From contig JAGOVF010000010.1 in NCBI GenBank assembly GCA_018060885.1, positions 1 through 46,036 of the forward strand: a stretch of 46,036 nt of DNA, written 5' to 3'. The number at the start of each line of letters is the position of its first letter. The stretch's first letter is position 1. Under the pieces are notes generated by a model. It was not told the origin of the DNA, made no database searches, and saw only the letters and a list, made by a program, of their open reading frames with translations. The position numbers were made by a program, and so were the translations under genes. This document shows, piece by piece, positions 8,984 to 17,408 of this stretch. This stretch comes from Oligoflexales bacterium. GTDB taxonomy: Bacteria; Bdellovibrionota_B; Oligoflexia; Oligoflexales; JAGOVF01.

Positions 8984-9960
8984 AAGGCCGCCTTAGCAAG
9001 TTCAAAATATCTCGGATTCCCATCGATCAACAACGCAACGCTGTTCTTTGATGTCTGAAAGCTTTTTGCGTATTTAGCTTTTTCAAAATTGAGCCGATAT
9101 CTTTCAAGCTTTTTTTCTGGTAATTTGTAGGTTTCTAATAAACGATCACTAAATAAATATGCATGAGTATCTTTGTTCAAGTCCATTTTTAAGAGGCGCC
9201 TTTTTCCTTTAACTGGGATCACTTGCATCAATTTACCTGCTAGATCATAGCGAATAAGCGCATAGGGAGTGTGCGCGACGACGGCAGCATCCTGAATCTT
9301 TAAATCATAAATATCGTGCTTTGCGTCTAATATAACTCTAACTAAATTAGATTTTAAATCTAAAGTTGTGATCTGACCCCCTTTTGCGAACCAAAGCACC
9401 TCAGAATCAGTATCAATTTCAACATAATCAAACTTTTGCTGCGCATCTGCCGTAAAGCTCTGCCATTCCCGCGAATTAAATGAGTATTTCAAATGTTTAG
9501 CATCGTGGCCGATGACCCAAAAGTTTTTTTCCGAAACACCTAACAGCTGATGCGCAGATAGATAATCACTTGGCAGCTTAATTGTTTGTACTGATGCAGA
9601 GGACTTTTCAATTAACAAAACTGATTCTGTGCTTAAAATATAGATAACTCTCTCTGTAAAGACTGAAGAAAGAAATTTGGCTTTATTTCCATTTTCTATG
9701 CTAATGCGGCTTAGTTTCTTCAAATGCGGAACCCAACGCCATAAGTTTTTTGCACCTACTAGCCAAATAACTCCGCTTTCCTCAAGATGAAGATTTGATA
9801 AAGGATAGTCTAACTCTAGCTCTTTTTTTTGCTGCGCCCCCATCTCAACTTCTAAGGCAGATAAACCTGAGCTAACATTAGAAGCAAAGATGTATGGGCT
9901 GATAAGACAAGCAACAAGAGCGACGAAAGCGAGTTTTATTCGTTGAGGCGAGGAACTCAT
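8980..9960 (-). CDS. Exported protein of unknown function, coupled to lytic transglycosylase
   Basis: About 326 residues with an N-terminal signal (RIKLAFVALVACLISPYIFA) and a mature part rich in short beta-strand-like segments at regular intervals (IWLVGAKNLWRW, FWVIGHDAKHLKY, VLWFAKGGQITTL, AVVAHTPYALIRYD). This suggests a beta-propeller, but no family is recognised. The ATG at 9960 is chosen because TGGAG precedes it, while an upstream ATG at 9984 has no ribosome site. The four-base overlap with the transglycosylase gene points to a linked role at the cell wall (inference). Confidence 0.65.
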   Translation of the reverse strand: MSSSPQRIKLAFVALVACLISPYIFASNVSSGLSALEVEMGAQQKKELELDYPLSNLHLEESGVIWLVGAKNLWRWVPHLKKLSRISIENGNKAKFLSSVFTERVIYILSTESVLLIEKSSASVQTIKLPSDYLSAHQLLGVSEKNFWVIGHDAKHLKYSFNSREWQSFTADAQQKFDYVEIDTDSEVLWFAKGGQITTLDLKSNLVRVILDAKHDIYDLKIQDAAVVAHTPYALIRYDLAGKLMQVIPVKGKRRLLKMDLNKDTHAYLFSDRLLETYKLPEKKLERYRLNFEKAKYAKSFQTSKNSVALLIDGNPRYFELAKAAL

Positions 9961-10019
9961 TCTGCACAAACTCCAGGTTGTCATTTAAATGGCGCTATCG
10001 TCTATTGTAGCAGCTCACT

Positions 10020-11060
10020 CTAGCTGCCGCAAAGCTCTGATAAAACACCGATCAAAACAAGCTCGCCAGCAATTGACGTGGACTTAAGTTTTATGTCCGC
10101 CTCAAAACAACCGCTGAGGGCCTTCTCAAAAAGCTTTGGAGGTCGCTTCTTAAGATAGGGGAGATATTTTTTAATAACAAAAGGTGGCAGACCGAGTTGA
10201 GGAGCGAGTTTAAATACATCTTGACCCAAAGTCAGCTGCTCTAATATCAGTAAACACTGGCGGCAATGCCTTGCAAGAAGGGCCAATATACCCAAAGGGC
10301 TTTCATTTCTTTTCAATAGCTGCAAAAGCAATAATTCCGCCTCTGCGTCTTTTCCTTGGAGTAGAAGTTCACTTAATTGAAAGGCCTCATCCTCGCGTGT
10401 ACCCGCAATAGTAGCCTGCAAATCAGCCACCGTTAACTCTCTTTGAGCCCGTTGATCCGCATAAATCAAGGAAAGAGTCTTTAGCTCATTGTCAATCAAT
10501 GTAAAATCATGCCCTAAGAGCTTTAAAAAATATTGACGTGCTTCAACAGAGAAGCGGACTTCATGGGCCTTTTCTAGCTCAGGCATCAACAGAGGCAGCT
10601 CATAAGAGCGTGGACTTTTACAAGGAATTAGTGCCGCGCCGAAAGCCGCGAGCGCTTTATGAAGTGGCGCAGGTAACTTTTCTTTTGCATAGGTTAGAAC
10701 CAAGGTCGTTTGCGGCTGGTTTAACTTATTTGCGCTTTTCATAGTAGTGACTATTTTTTCAAAGTTTTTAAAGTTTTCTATGCGCCGCAAAATAGCCAAA
10801 TTTCTTTCGGCAAAAAATGAACGCTGACTCCAATATGAGCTAAGCACATCTGGATTCAAAGTATCTGATTCGACAAAAGAGATTTGGCCGAGTTGCTGTT
10901 TGCGCCATTCTGACTTTATTTTACTAAGGGCCTTCTCTAATAAATAATCACAATCACCATAAATAATAACTAAAGACTGCTCTCCACTTATTAAGCGCAA
11001 AGTTGTGCTAGCTAAGCTATCCATGAACGATTTATAGTCTGCTTTTGCCAGAGGCTGCAA
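10020..11060 (-). CDS. holA: DNA polymerase III delta subunit
   Basis: Clamp-loader subunit that opens the beta clamp. At 346 residues it has the usual HolA length. The N-terminal region LVIIYGDCDYLLEKALSKI matches the family opening, followed by the degenerate AAA+ region with LVLTYAKEKLP and the C-terminal helical collar (LLQGKDAEAELLLLQLLKRNESPLGILALLARHCRQ). The TTG start at 11060 has a GAGG ribosome site about 8 bases upstream; the internal ATG at 11024 has none and would shorten the N-terminus. A short GCAGCT/AGCTGC inverted repeat overlaps the stop. Confidence 0.85.
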   Translation of the reverse strand: MQPLAKADYKSFMDSLASTTLRLISGEQSLVIIYGDCDYLLEKALSKIKSEWRKQQLGQISFVESDTLNPDVLSSYWSQRSFFAERNLAILRRIENFKNFEKIVTTMKSANKLNQPQTTLVLTYAKEKLPAPLHKALAAFGAALIPCKSPRSYELPLLMPELEKAHEVRFSVEARQYFLKLLGHDFTLIDNELKTLSLIYADQRAQRELTVADLQATIAGTREDEAFQLSELLLQGKDAEAELLLLQLLKRNESPLGILALLARHCRQCLLILEQLTLGQDVFKLAPQLGLPPFVIKKYLPYLKKRPPKLFEKALSGCFEADIKLKSTSIAGELVLIGVLSELCGS

Positions 11061-11177
11061 AACGAAACCTCAGAATCAATTGAAATTGCCAAAAACCAAT
11101 GTAGAATGAGCCAAGCTAACTCCCTTAACTAAGGAATTCAAGCATCTAATCAACGTTTTTTTAAAAGGCCCAACTCA

Positions 11178-12527
11178 GTGAAACTCGACCGATCATATTT
11201 TAATTTAAAAAAATTTTATTATAACCATCTATATTTATTGTATTTTTTAATTTTTGCCGCGATGTCTTCTGCCTGTGGAAGCTCAAACAGTACGCGCAGC
11301 TCTCCTGAACCAAGCCGCGTCGGAGCTCCACTTTCCATAGCCAACCCTAATTACTATGACGGCCAAGCGAGTCTCACAGCGCTCGGTGACCGCGCAGTCT
11401 TTATAAGCGGGCGCGAATCCGGACTCTTACGAACTTATAAGGTAGACCTTGCGGCCGATCTAAACACCAGCAGTGAATTTACTCCAAGCCTTCTGCACAA
11501 CCTAGATTTGGGTCAGGAGTATGATGCCGTCATTTCACCAAACGGTCAGCTTGTGCTGTTTGCCAGCATTAATGCTGATGGAGAAACTCTTTATTTGGCC
11601 AATTACTCTGGCCAAGGCGATCCCATTAAAATAACACCTGAAGCCTCAGTCCTTGGTGGATTCAGCTTCTCACCAGATTCAAACCTCATTGCATTCTCGG
11701 CGCAGACCAAAGACCAGGCAGAAATGCTTCTCAATGTATTACAAGTTTCCGAAGCAGGAACTGCTGAAAGCTACAAAATTCTTACGGCCGAGGGTTTTTC
11801 AGAGTTCCAGCCAAATTGGATAAAAAAAAGTAGTGGCTATCAAATCATTAGCCGCGATCTTAATTCAGCTCACTTGAGTCGAAGTTTTTCTTCTTTTGAC
11901 GCTTTAAGCGAAGGTGTAGCGTCAACGTGGGTAGGCAGTGTGGGCTTTTATGGAGACGGTCAGCAAACATCGGTCGGCGAGCAAGTTTTTATTATCAAAC
12001 AACAAGAGGCTGCAAGTGATGAAACTTTGCCCTTACTTAAAGATAATGTCTTTGATGACTCAAGTGCATATAAGATACAAAATGTACTCGTTGAACTTTC
12101 TGCTTCAGGCACAGTTGTTGGTAGTTTAGACGGACAGTTTGGTTCTAAAATCTTTGAAATTCATGGTGCTGAAAATGGAAGTTTCGCTATGGCTGTTAGC
12201 AGTTTGGCCTATCAATGCGCTGCCGCGGCGATAGATTATGGGCGGATATTTAATCTGATTGATCTAGATACCACCTCTTATGATGAGAGATTGTTCATTT
12301 ATTTAGAAGACAAGACCTACAAAGCGTCCTCAAATCCCTGTATTGAAGGCCTAACAGCAAGCAGTGTCGATCACAGTATAGCTCTACAAGCCATCAACGC
12401 AAATGCGACGCGCGCCGATTTCCGTGCTTTATTTATTACTCAAAAACCAGGTAATCCTGAAATTTTGCTTCTTGATCAACAAGGCGATGAGAGTTTTAAC
12501 ATTTTTAATATTAGCAAAAATCCGTAG
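11178..12527 (+). CDS. Lipoprotein with PD40/TolB-like beta-propeller
   Basis: A 449-residue protein with a lipoprotein signal (FLIFAAMSSACGSS, Cys at about 33). Beta-propeller blades of PD40 type are visible as YDAVISPNGQLVLFASI and GGFSFSPDSNLIAFSAQ around residues 114-175, and further blades are likely. The start is GTG with AAGG upstream. Substrate or partner is unknown; TolB-like propellers usually mediate protein contacts in the periplasm. Its 3' end overlaps the convergent ribF by 17 bases, so the two transcripts converge without spacer. Confidence 0.65.
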   Translation: MKLDRSYFNLKKFYYNHLYLLYFLIFAAMSSACGSSNSTRSSPEPSRVGAPLSIANPNYYDGQASLTALGDRAVFISGRESGLLRTYKVDLAADLNTSSEFTPSLLHNLDLGQEYDAVISPNGQLVLFASINADGETLYLANYSGQGDPIKITPEASVLGGFSFSPDSNLIAFSAQTKDQAEMLLNVLQVSEAGTAESYKILTAEGFSEFQPNWIKKSSGYQIISRDLNSAHLSRSFSSFDALSEGVASTWVGSVGFYGDGQQTSVGEQVFIIKQQEAASDETLPLLKDNVFDDSSAYKIQNVLVELSASGTVVGSLDGQFGSKIFEIHGAENGSFAMAVSSLAYQCAAAAIDYGRIFNLIDLDTTSYDERLFIYLEDKTYKASSNPCIEGLTASSVDHSIALQAINANATRADFRALFITQKPGNPEILLLDQQGDESFNIFNISKNP

Positions 12528-13551
12528 CTTTATGATTAGCCAGTGATTGGCGGCAGGCTAGGATATCGTTTGCTATATTTGCTTTTAATTCATCCAAGTC
12601 AGCAAATTTTTTTTCGTCTCGAATGCGCTCAACAAAATAAATGCCCATGGGCCTTGAATCGAGTTCCATAGCCAATTTTCTATCCAGCAAATGCGCTTCT
12701 ATACGCAATTCTGGCAAATTCTGCTGAAGAGTTGGCCGCAGACCTATATTAACGGCTGCAGGTGCTAAGCTCTTATAATCTGGAAAAATTGGCGGAATAA
12801 AAACTTTTTTGCCCGCGCTGAGATTTTCTGGCAAGGCAACATATGCGGAATAGACGCCATTTTTTGGCAACAGCTGAGCTCTTTCGGGTTCGAGGTTAAG
12901 TGTAGGAAAGCCCAGTTGACGGCCAATTTTGTCGCCGGATTTTATGAGACCTTCGACTAGATAAGGTCTGCCCAGCATCTTTGCCACAAGCTGACAATCA
13001 CCTTCATTTAGTAAGGACTGCCTAATCCTGGTACTGCTAATCTGTGGGGACTTTTCTGAGGCATCGATTAACACTGGAAACAAAGGTTGAAAATCTATTG
13101 AAAATTTTTCGCAAGCGCTTTTTAAGTAATCAATATTGCCAAGTCGACCCGCGCCGAATTTAAAGTCTGCGCCAACAACCAACACCTTAATTCCCAGCTG
13201 TTTGACCAAGAGATCTTCAAAAAATTCAACATGACTTAATCTGCTAAAAGCAAAATCAAACTCCTGTAAAATATGAAAATCTACTCCCAACTCTTCAAAG
13301 GCTCGACTTTTTTGCTCTCTTGTAAAAAGAAGTGTTTCAGCCCCGAACTGCCGAAAAAAAGCTTCAGGGCGAGGATCAAATGTTAAAACACCTGCCGAAG
13401 CACCTTTTTGCTTTGCCAAATTGACAAGCTGCTGGATTAAGCTCTGATGCCCACGATGGCAACCATCAAAATTTCCAATTGCCAGAGCTAAGGGCTTTCG
13501 AGCGGAGTGCGAATGCTGAAAGAGGCTAATATTATTGATGATATTAAACAT
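12511..13551 (-). CDS. ribF: Bifunctional riboflavin kinase / FAD synthetase
   Basis: Converts riboflavin to FMN and FMN to FAD. The N-terminal nucleotidyltransferase domain shows ALAIGNFDGCHRGHQSLI and VGADFKFGAGRLGN, and SSTRIRQSLLNEGD precedes the C-terminal flavokinase domain with GDKIGRQLGFPTLNL and NGVYSAYV. Total length (346 residues) is normal. The ATG at 13551 directly follows a TTG and is the natural start. The gene is convergent with, and overlaps, the lipoprotein gene ending at 12527. Confidence 0.93.
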   Translation of the reverse strand: MFNIINNISLFQHSHSARKPLALAIGNFDGCHRGHQSLIQQLVNLAKQKGASAGVLTFDPRPEAFFRQFGAETLLFTREQKSRAFEELGVDFHILQEFDFAFSRLSHVEFFEDLLVKQLGIKVLVVGADFKFGAGRLGNIDYLKSACEKFSIDFQPLFPVLIDASEKSPQISSTRIRQSLLNEGDCQLVAKMLGRPYLVEGLIKSGDKIGRQLGFPTLNLEPERAQLLPKNGVYSAYVALPENLSAGKKVFIPPIFPDYKSLAPAAVNIGLRPTLQQNLPELRIEAHLLDRKLAMELDSRPMGIYFVERIRDEKKFADLDELKANIANDILACRQSLANHKATDFC

Positions 13552-13650
13552 CAAGTTCTTGCTAATAAAACTTATTTGTAATTAAAAAATTGTATGATAC
13601 ACGAAAAAAGCAATGGAAATTCTATCTTTTTTAAAAAAATTAAAGATTTC

Positions 13651-14262
13651 ATGAAACCTATAAAAAACAAGAAAAAGAATATCATTAAAAGTTTAGCGTG
13701 TTTAGCTTTATTTTTTACTTTCAGCTGCTTTGCTCAGTCCGCTAGCAGCCAAAGTCAAAGCGAAATGCAAATGACAAATTCTGCTCACGATAGTGAAAGT
13801 GACGGAGTTTTTTCAAAATTCTTTTATGTGTTTTTGCCTATTGGATCAGGACTGCTATTGCTCGTACTTATTGCGCAAAATTTTTTTTCTAATTCAGAAA
13901 CTAATGCACAGCGGCCTTTGTCAAACCTCTGGCTTAAATTAAGTGTCAAGCTCACATCAGGGAAAGAAGTTAACGCATTTATAAAATCGCTCGGAGAAAA
14001 AACCTTTTCTCTCATAAGCTCTGAGGCATTCAATAGAGGCGAAAATCTCGAAATGCACCTATCCTTGCCAAAATCCCATGGCAAAGAAGCTCTTGTGCTA
14101 TCTGGAAAAGTTGGAAATTGTAAAAAAAGCCGTGATTGCGCAAAAAGCTATGTTGTAGAGCTGACATTAAATTCATCAGAAGAAATTCAACAACTACATG
14201 ATATCCAAAATAACATCTCTCGTAGCGCTCCTTCGAGAATGTTACCATCGCAACTAAACTAG
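13651..14262 (+). CDS. Membrane protein with possible PilZ-like C-terminal domain
   Basis: About 203 residues. A cleavable-looking signal (KSLACLALFFTFSCFAQS) is followed by a low-complexity Ser/Gln stretch, one transmembrane segment (FFYVFLPIGSGLLLLVLIAQNFF) and a cytoplasmic-sized beta-rich domain (WLKLSVKLTSGKEVNAFIKS to ELTLNSSEE). That domain resembles a PilZ barrel in strand pattern but lacks the c-di-GMP RxxxR motif, so the family is uncertain. An in-frame ATG at 13594 would add 19 polar residues before the signal; I prefer 13651. A hairpin repeat follows the stop. Confidence 0.5.
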   Translation: MKPIKNKKKNIIKSLACLALFFTFSCFAQSASSQSQSEMQMTNSAHDSESDGVFSKFFYVFLPIGSGLLLLVLIAQNFFSNSETNAQRPLSNLWLKLSVKLTSGKEVNAFIKSLGEKTFSLISSEAFNRGENLEMHLSLPKSHGKEALVLSGKVGNCKKSRDCAKSYVVELTLNSSEEIQQLHDIQNNISRSAPSRMLPSQLN

Positions 14263-14276
14263 GTTTTGGAGCGATT

Positions 14277-14297
14277 TCCTGAACCGAAGGTGAAGGA
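14277..14297 (+). repeat. TCCTGA...GAAGGA hairpin repeat, copy 1
   Basis: A 21-base imperfect palindrome: TCCT, GA, ACC, loop GAA, GGT, GA, AGGA. The outer TCCT/AGGA and inner ACC/GGT stems pair, separated by an apposed GA/GA pair. It has the same design as the copies after the phosphoglucomutase gene and near ssb, but the inner stem bases differ in a compensating way. It lies 15 bases after the stop at 14262 and about 45 bases before aroE. Confidence 0.6.
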
Positions 14298-14342
14298 TCT
14301 AAGCCGTGACCAAAAGACTTTATTTTATGTGGATCGATTACT

Positions 14343-15185
14343 TTGAATGCTAAATCTAAAAAAATGGGCTTAATAGGCAGAAATATTAGCTACAGCCTAT
14401 CCGCAAAAATTCACAACTACGCTATAGAAAAATTTGGTCTGTCTGAAGATTATAAGCTCATCGAAGTTGAAAACACTACGGAGTTAGCCCAGTGCATTTA
14501 TGAACTCACTGAAAGTGGTGGTTCAGGATTCAACATAACTCAGCCTTACAAAGCAGAAGCTGCAAAACTATTTGGTGAAAACGAACCGATCAATTGTGTC
14601 TATAAGAAAAATGGTCGCTATTTTGGGACTTCCACCGACGGCTTAGGATTCGCAAGAAGTTTATTGCACTTAGGCTCCTCTCCAAATGACTTCGATAAGG
14701 TAATCGTTTTTGGAAATGGCTCTACGGCCCTCAGCATCGCTGTGTTTTTTCTAAATCAAACAAAGACTTCTCAGAGTTTTTTCTTTATTCGTAGAAACGA
14801 AGCGCGTGATCCTATCTTTCAAAATCTATTCGCTAGCCATGGTAAGGTTTGTCAGCTGCTTGACTGGAGCTCAGAAGCTTTTCAGTCTACTCTAGAAAAA
14901 AATCCTCAAGAAAAAACTCTTATAATTCAGGCGAGTTCTTTACGTGATGCAGATGAGTTTTTAATATTCGAAAAAATATTATCAAAAAAATTTAATGTTC
15001 AAGCACTCGTTGATGTCAATTATAATCTAAAAAATCCGGCATTTTATCGTAGCTGTAAGGAATTAAACATCCCTTATCAAGATGGCTTTGCTTTCCTTAT
15101 AGAACAGGCGCTAGCCTGTCAAATGCTGTGGTGGGGGAAAAAATTAGAATTTAATGATGTAAAGTCTCTACTGCTTATTTCATGA
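14343..15185 (+). CDS. aroE: Shikimate dehydrogenase
   Basis: Reduces 3-dehydroshikimate to shikimate with NADPH in aromatic amino acid synthesis. Substrate-site motifs are GRNISYSLSAKIHN (residues 12-25, the SxS site), GFNITQPYK (NxTxPxK with the catalytic Lys) and STDGLGF (catalytic Asp). The Rossmann loop is VFGNGSTALSI, a variant of the usual GAGGAA. The C-terminal helix is DGFAFLIEQALACQMLWWG. The TTG start at 14343 gives a full N-terminus; ATG at 14364 is possible but has no better ribosome site. The end overlaps the convergent helicase gene by 11 bases. Confidence 0.88.
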   Translation: MNAKSKKMGLIGRNISYSLSAKIHNYAIEKFGLSEDYKLIEVENTTELAQCIYELTESGGSGFNITQPYKAEAAKLFGENEPINCVYKKNGRYFGTSTDGLGFARSLLHLGSSPNDFDKVIVFGNGSTALSIAVFFLNQTKTSQSFFFIRRNEARDPIFQNLFASHGKVCQLLDWSSEAFQSTLEKNPQEKTLIIQASSLRDADEFLIFEKILSKKFNVQALVDVNYNLKNPAFYRSCKELNIPYQDGFAFLIEQALACQMLWWGKKLEFNDVKSLLLIS

Positions 15186-17382
15186 GCTGCAGGGCCGACA
15201 CTTTCCGAAATCCAAAATCACGAAAATTAACGACGACTTTAATCTGCCCAAACTCACTTTCAATGCGCTCAATAGAACCAACTCCGTAAGCAGCATGCCG
15301 AACAGTCTTACCGACAGCTAAACTCGCAAGCATTTCTGTTTCTGAATCTGAGTAATCGTAAATTAATTCTTCGGGATCAGAATGCATTCTTGTAGCCGCT
15401 TGTTGAGTGAATTCTTGTTGCCCGTGCAAAGAAAGAAATTGTTTTGGTATTTCGCTTAGAAAACGCGAAGGCGGATTGGACTGCCACTTGTCGAAAACAA
15501 GCCGGCGACGTGCACATAGTATCGACAGCTTTTCTCTTGCACGCGTCATGCCCACATACATGAGCCGACGTTCTTCTTCGATATTTTCCGGTTCTGAACT
15601 ATTGCGATGTGGCAATAAACTCTCTTCGACTCCAACTATGTAAACTCTTGGAAATTCGAGACCCTTTGCCATATGTAAAGTCATCAAAGACACACCTTTT
15701 TCTGCGTCTTTTTCTTCTGAACTTAGACTAACTGTTTGCAACCAATCTGCTAAATTAGCGCCACTGTTATTACGATGATATTGAATTAAGGCAGAGCCGA
15801 GTTCGTTTATGTTTTCAATTTTATCTTGCGCTTGATCAGGAAATTTTTGTTCGACATATTCTAAATATCGCGATTTATCCAATAAAACATTAAGTGTCTT
15901 ATCTAGACTGACCGCAAGCGCTTCGTTACGCAAAGCTTCTATGAACGTAACAAATTCTGTAAATTTTTTAGCCGTGCGTTCTTTGGGCTGATTTGCAATG
16001 TCTTTTATAACTTGATACAGAGGCGATTGTTTACTCTTAGCCAAAGACTCAATCGTTTCAACAGCTTTTTTGCCTATACCGCGGCTAGGTGTATTAATAA
16101 TTCTAAGTAATGCGACTTCATCAAGCGGATTCACCAAAAACCGCAAATAGGCCATGAGGTCTTTTATTTCTAGGCGATCATAAAAACGAACTGCGCCATA
16201 GATGCGATAAGGGATATTTTCTGATCTTAATGCGTCTTCTAAGATTCGCGATTGGCTGTTTGTGCGATAAAAAATTGCTGTGTCTTCATAAGAAAATTGA
16301 CGTGTCTCTGCATCAATGGATTCAACAACCCACATTGCTTCTGTTTGGCCATCGTATTCAATGATGAGATCAATTAATGCGCCCGAAGGGTTATCGGTCC
16401 AGAGCTTTTTCTCGACTCTGGTTTTATTATGACTCACTAAGGCCGAAGCCGCTTGAACGATCGTTGAGGAAGAGCGATAGTTCTGATCTAAAATCACTTT
16501 TTTTGCTGTGGGAAAAAGCTCCTTGAAGTCTAAAATATTAGCCGGATTTGCACCACGCCAGCTGTATATTGATTGATCATCGTCTCCTACTACGAAAAGA
16601 TTCTGACTTCTTTCGATTAAATAAGAAATGAGTTCAAATTGGCTAGGATTAGTATCCTGGTATTCATCTACTAATATATATTTATAGCGATGCTGCAAAT
16701 TAATGCGCACCTGTTCGTTGTTGCGCAAAAGCAAAAGCATATTCATCATAAGATCACCGAAATCCATAGCGTTACAACTCGCAAGATATTCTTGATAGCG
16801 GCGATAGACTTCTCGCGCAAACGGTGGCAATTTTTTAGTATGAGAAAAATTAGCTACCTGGACTTCATTTGGTAAAATTGCTTTCGTTTTAAAATCAGCG
16901 ATAACATATTTATAATCGCTGTAACTTAAATCTTCATCAGGCGGCAATTTAAATTCTTTCATTATTTTTTTAATCGCCGACTTTGAATCGCTTTCATCAT
17001 AGATAGTAAAGTCTGAAGTAAATCCAAGTTCTGTTGCAAATTCTCGCAACCAGCGCGCGCAAGCCGCATGAAAAGTTGCGACAAAAACCTTAGAGGCTGT
17101 TGGTGTTAAGTGCTCTAAACGCTCGCGCATTTCCTTTGCAGCTTTATTTGTAAAAGTAACTGCAAGAATCTCCCAAGGTTTAATGCCATTTTCTATCAAA
17201 TAGGCAATTCGATGGGTAATAATGCGTGTTTTTCCGCTACCTGCGCCCGCGAAAACGACGAGAGGCCCATCGCCATGAACAACAGCAAGTTGCTGTGCCT
17301 CATTAAGATTAGTTAAAAATCGACTAGAACTGATTTGAGGCGGCATATTTTGACTTTTATCTAAGAGATCGCTGAATAACAA
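15175..17382 (-). CDS. UvrD/PcrA-type superfamily 1 DNA helicase
   Basis: ATP-driven 3'-5' DNA helicase for repair and replication restart. The 735 residues carry the SF1 motifs in order: Q-motif LNEAQQLAV, Walker A GAGSGKT (46-52), motif Ia VTFTNKAAKEMRERL, motif II DEYQDTN, motif III GDDDQSIYSWRGA, motif IV LDQNYRS, motif V VSLMTLHMAKGLEF, motif VI EEERRLMYVGMTRA. A short C-terminal Tudor-like tail (VGKTVRHAAYGVGSIERIE) is as in PcrA, favouring PcrA/UvrD over Rep. The TTG start at 17382 has AAAGGA at good spacing; an ATG at 17346 is the alternative. Confidence 0.93.
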   Translation of the reverse strand: MLFSDLLDKSQNMPPQISSSRFLTNLNEAQQLAVVHGDGPLVVFAGAGSGKTRIITHRIAYLIENGIKPWEILAVTFTNKAAKEMRERLEHLTPTASKVFVATFHAACARWLREFATELGFTSDFTIYDESDSKSAIKKIMKEFKLPPDEDLSYSDYKYVIADFKTKAILPNEVQVANFSHTKKLPPFAREVYRRYQEYLASCNAMDFGDLMMNMLLLLRNNEQVRINLQHRYKYILVDEYQDTNPSQFELISYLIERSQNLFVVGDDDQSIYSWRGANPANILDFKELFPTAKKVILDQNYRSSSTIVQAASALVSHNKTRVEKKLWTDNPSGALIDLIIEYDGQTEAMWVVESIDAETRQFSYEDTAIFYRTNSQSRILEDALRSENIPYRIYGAVRFYDRLEIKDLMAYLRFLVNPLDEVALLRIINTPSRGIGKKAVETIESLAKSKQSPLYQVIKDIANQPKERTAKKFTEFVTFIEALRNEALAVSLDKTLNVLLDKSRYLEYVEQKFPDQAQDKIENINELGSALIQYHRNNSGANLADWLQTVSLSSEEKDAEKGVSLMTLHMAKGLEFPRVYIVGVEESLLPHRNSSEPENIEEERRLMYVGMTRAREKLSILCARRRLVFDKWQSNPPSRFLSEIPKQFLSLHGQQEFTQQAATRMHSDPEELIYDYSDSETEMLASLAVGKTVRHAAYGVGSIERIESEFGQIKVVVNFRDFGFRKVSALQLMK

Positions 17383-17408
17383 AAGTTGTCCTTTATAATT
17401 TATCTACT